A stretch of DNA of 7,860 bases, from positions 1 through 7,860 of the forward strand of contig JAKLIL010000070.1 in NCBI GenBank assembly GCA_022709625.1, in the 5' to 3' direction. Below the pieces are notes generated by a model, which saw nothing but the letters and a program-made list of their open reading frames with translations, did not search any database and was not told the origin of the DNA. Positions 6,701 through 7,860 of this stretch are shown in pieces (positions within the stretch are counted from its first letter, which is position 1; every line of letters starts with the position of its first letter). The position numbers and the translations under genes were made by a program. This DNA comes from Verrucomicrobiota bacterium. GTDB taxonomy: Bacteria; Verrucomicrobiota; Kiritimatiellia; CAIQIC01; Lenti-01.

Positions 6701-6898
6701 ATGATCCAACCCGTCCTAAACCGCCGTCCCCTCCGGGATCCCGAGGCCTCCCGGCTTGATCTCCGGCATTGGCTCAAGCAGCCCCCCGCCGCCCGCATTG
6801 CCGCCGTCGAACTACTCCGAAAGCAACACGATGGACCTGCAACCCGACTTCAAAGAACTGCTCGCGTTGTTCAACTCAAAGACCTGAACACCGACTGA
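6701..6898 (+). CDS. Small protein of the type encoded upstream of MNT-like nucleotidyltransferases
   Basis: A 65-residue frame from ATG 6701 to TGA 6898. The segment DLRHWLKQPPAARIAAVELLRKQHDG (20-45) followed by TRLQRTARVVQ (48-58) matches a pattern I recall in short proteins next to nucleotidyltransferase genes (WLSRPPEERIAAVEFLRRQ, then ARLQRTARVVQ). Their role is not established to my knowledge; a partner or antitoxin-like function is an inference from the pairing. A GGAGGAGGG purine tract lies about 20 bases upstream, too far to be a good ribosome binding site, so the start is not certain. The last 22 codons overlap, in another frame, the start of the broken nucleotidyltransferase. The final residues LKDLNTD may be read-through. 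With its partner destroyed, this gene may also be non-functional. Confidence 0.6.
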   Translation: MIQPVLNRRPLRDPEASRLDLRHWLKQPPAARIAAVELLRKQHDGPATRLQRTARVVQLKDLNTD

Positions 6899-7171
6899 TC
6901 CTCCTTTTTTTGATTCCGCCCTTCTTCTGAATCCTACTCCTGTTTCCTGACTACTGATATTGGCGTCCCTCCCGTCCGCATCGACCTGCTGACCTCCCTG
7001 ACCGGGTTGACCTGGGACGAAGCCAACGCCCACCGCGTCGCCGGCCAGTATGGCGACGTCTCAGTCCATTTCATCGGCAAAAGCGAGTATATCCGGAACA
7101 AGAAAGCCACCGGCCGCAAGAAAGACGAAGCCGACATCGAAGCCCTCGGCGGCGATACCCCCGCCCCATAG
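6831..7171 (+). pseudogene. MNT-type nucleotidyltransferase remnant, catalytic core lost
   Basis: ATG 6831 opens an 18-codon frame, MDLQPDFKELLALFNSKT, ending at TGA 6885-6887; it matches the N terminus I recall for small nucleotidyltransferases of the MNT/DUF6036 type (DFKELLxLFN followed by YLIVGGYA). A different frame (from about 6953, open from 6914) then encodes DIGVPPVRIDLLTSLTG, DEANAHRVAGQYGDVSVHFI and EYIRNKKATGRKKDEADIEAL, ending at TAG 7169-7171, which matches the C-terminal part of the same family. The central region with the G-G and D-x-D nucleotidyltransfer motifs, roughly 100 residues in intact relatives, is absent. A pyrimidine-rich linker of about 65 bases replaces it. The two parts are in different frames, so no functional enzyme can be made. 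Confidence 0.8.
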
Positions 7172-7225
7172 GCTTCGGCTCACCCCATTTGTCGCGACAT
7201 AAAGCCATCCTGCGGATCGAAACTT

Positions 7226-7741
7226 TTGAAGCTTGAACCGGCATCTTCGATTCCTCCCGACGGCTTGCGGGAACTGCTGGAAGACCTCGGCGACGGCGAA
7301 AACGGATACATGGGCACGCCGGTGCCCTCCGGCCAAAAGACGCTGGAGGAGTATCTCCACCAATGCGTCGCCATGACCGATCCCGCCCAGGTGCCGCCCG
7401 GGCTCGTGCCCCAATCGATCTTCTGGGCGCTGGACGATGACGGCGTGGCCATCGGCATGGTGCGGATGCGCCATTATCTGAGCGAAAAGCTGCTCGCGCA
7501 CGGCGGCCACATCGGATTGTACATCCGGCGCGACCGCCGCGGCCGGGGGCATGCGAAGGACATCCTGCGGCTCGCGCTGGCCGAACTCCGGAAAACCGGC
7601 GAAAGGCGGGCGCTCCTGACCATATCGGTCGACAATCTCCCGTCCATCCGGTCCGTCGAATCCGTCGGCGGCCGCCTGGAGGATATCCGCCTGAATCCTG
7701 AAACCGGAAAGCCATTCGGCCGTTACTGGATCGACCTGTAA
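7226..7741 (+). CDS. GNAT family N-acetyltransferase
   Basis: A 171-residue predicted acetyltransferase, full length for its subfamily (COG3981-like as I recall it). Recognisable segments are SSIPPDGL (7-14), DLGDGENGYMGTPVPSG (20-36), VPPGLVPQSIFWALDDDG (56-73), AIGMVRMRHYL (75-85), GGHIGLYIR (93-101), the acetyl-CoA pyrophosphate loop RRGRGHA (104-110), RALLTISVDN (128-137) and the C terminus GRYWIDL. It would transfer an acetyl group from acetyl-CoA to an unknown amine acceptor, probably in the cytoplasm. The start TTG 7226 gives the expected N terminus MKLEPASSIP, but no good Shine-Dalgarno precedes it. The frame stays open back to the TAG at 7169 that ends the nucleotidyltransferase remnant. 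It is complete just before the poly-C end. Confidence 0.87.
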   Translation: MKLEPASSIPPDGLRELLEDLGDGENGYMGTPVPSGQKTLEEYLHQCVAMTDPAQVPPGLVPQSIFWALDDDGVAIGMVRMRHYLSEKLLAHGGHIGLYIRRDRRGRGHAKDILRLALAELRKTGERRALLTISVDNLPSIRSVESVGGRLEDIRLNPETGKPFGRYWIDL

Positions 7742-7755
7742 TCCCGCCCCCGCGG

Positions 7756-7860
7756 CCCCCCCCCCCCCCCCCCCCACCCCCCTTTCCCCCCCCCACCCCC
7801 CCCCCCCCCCCCCCCCCCCCCCTTCCCTTTACCCCCCTCCCCCCTTCCCCCCCCCCCCCC
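7756..7860. other. Poly-C low-complexity contig end, probable artefact
   Basis: From 7756 to the end the sequence is almost only C with scattered A and T and no G, starting with an uninterrupted run of 20 C. This looks like poly-G no-signal reads from two-colour Illumina chemistry assembled at a contig end. Nothing biological should be read from it. Confidence 0.85.

Noticed and set aside
6229..6798. A 189-codon minus-strand frame in the gene-free stretch
   Set aside because: It has no ribosome binding site and no recognisable motif, and it overlaps the better supported small gene at 6701. The composition looks non-coding.
7190..7199. Perfect 10-base palindrome TGTCGCGACA between the nucleotidyltransferase remnant and the acetyltransferase gene
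   Set aside because: It is a single short palindrome in GC-rich DNA with no second copy in the window. It could be an operator but chance cannot be excluded.

Overview
The window is 7,860 bases of GC-rich bacterial chromosome ending in a poly-C run that looks like a sequencing or assembly artefact, so it is probably the end of a short-read (metagenomic) contig. The ribosomal proteins are bacterial. S12 carries GVCLLVKTMTPKKPN around residues 32-46, and the string reminds me of S12 from the PVC group (Planctomycetes, Verrucomicrobia, Kiritimatiellota and relatives). The paired TTTTCCA/TGGAAAA palindromes and the decayed nucleotidyltransferase module also fit large-intergenic genomes of that kind. 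This placement is from memory and weak.

Layout. Bases 1-2224 (+ strand) hold the C-terminal part of an HD-GYP domain (cyclic-di-GMP phosphodiesterase family), a small protein with three membrane segments, and a VanZ-like membrane protein with a long C-terminal extension. Bases 2116-5067 (- strand) hold a class 3 lipase-fold hydrolase, whose 3' end overlaps the VanZ-like gene tail to tail, and a translationally coupled pair: a BMP-family (nucleoside-type) periplasmic binding protein followed by a BtpA/SgcQ-family TIM-barrel protein. A tandem pair of palindromes lies just upstream of the lipase gene.

Bases 5200-6199 (+ strand) hold a compact ribosomal unit: candidate promoter, rpsL, rpsG and a textbook intrinsic terminator. 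fusA and tuf do not follow. About 500 bases after the terminator contain no gene I can support. Bases 6701-7171 hold a small protein of the type found upstream of MNT-like nucleotidyltransferases and, overlapping it in another frame, the start of the nucleotidyltransferase itself. The catalytic core of that enzyme is missing, and its C-terminal part resumes after a pyrimidine-rich linker: a broken module. A complete GNAT acetyltransferase follows, then the poly-C end.

Most of the window is ordinary housekeeping and transport content. The parts most worth a second look are the overlapping, decayed nucleotidyltransferase pair, the BMP-BtpA coupling and the paired palindromes. I see no clear new defence or mobile system.
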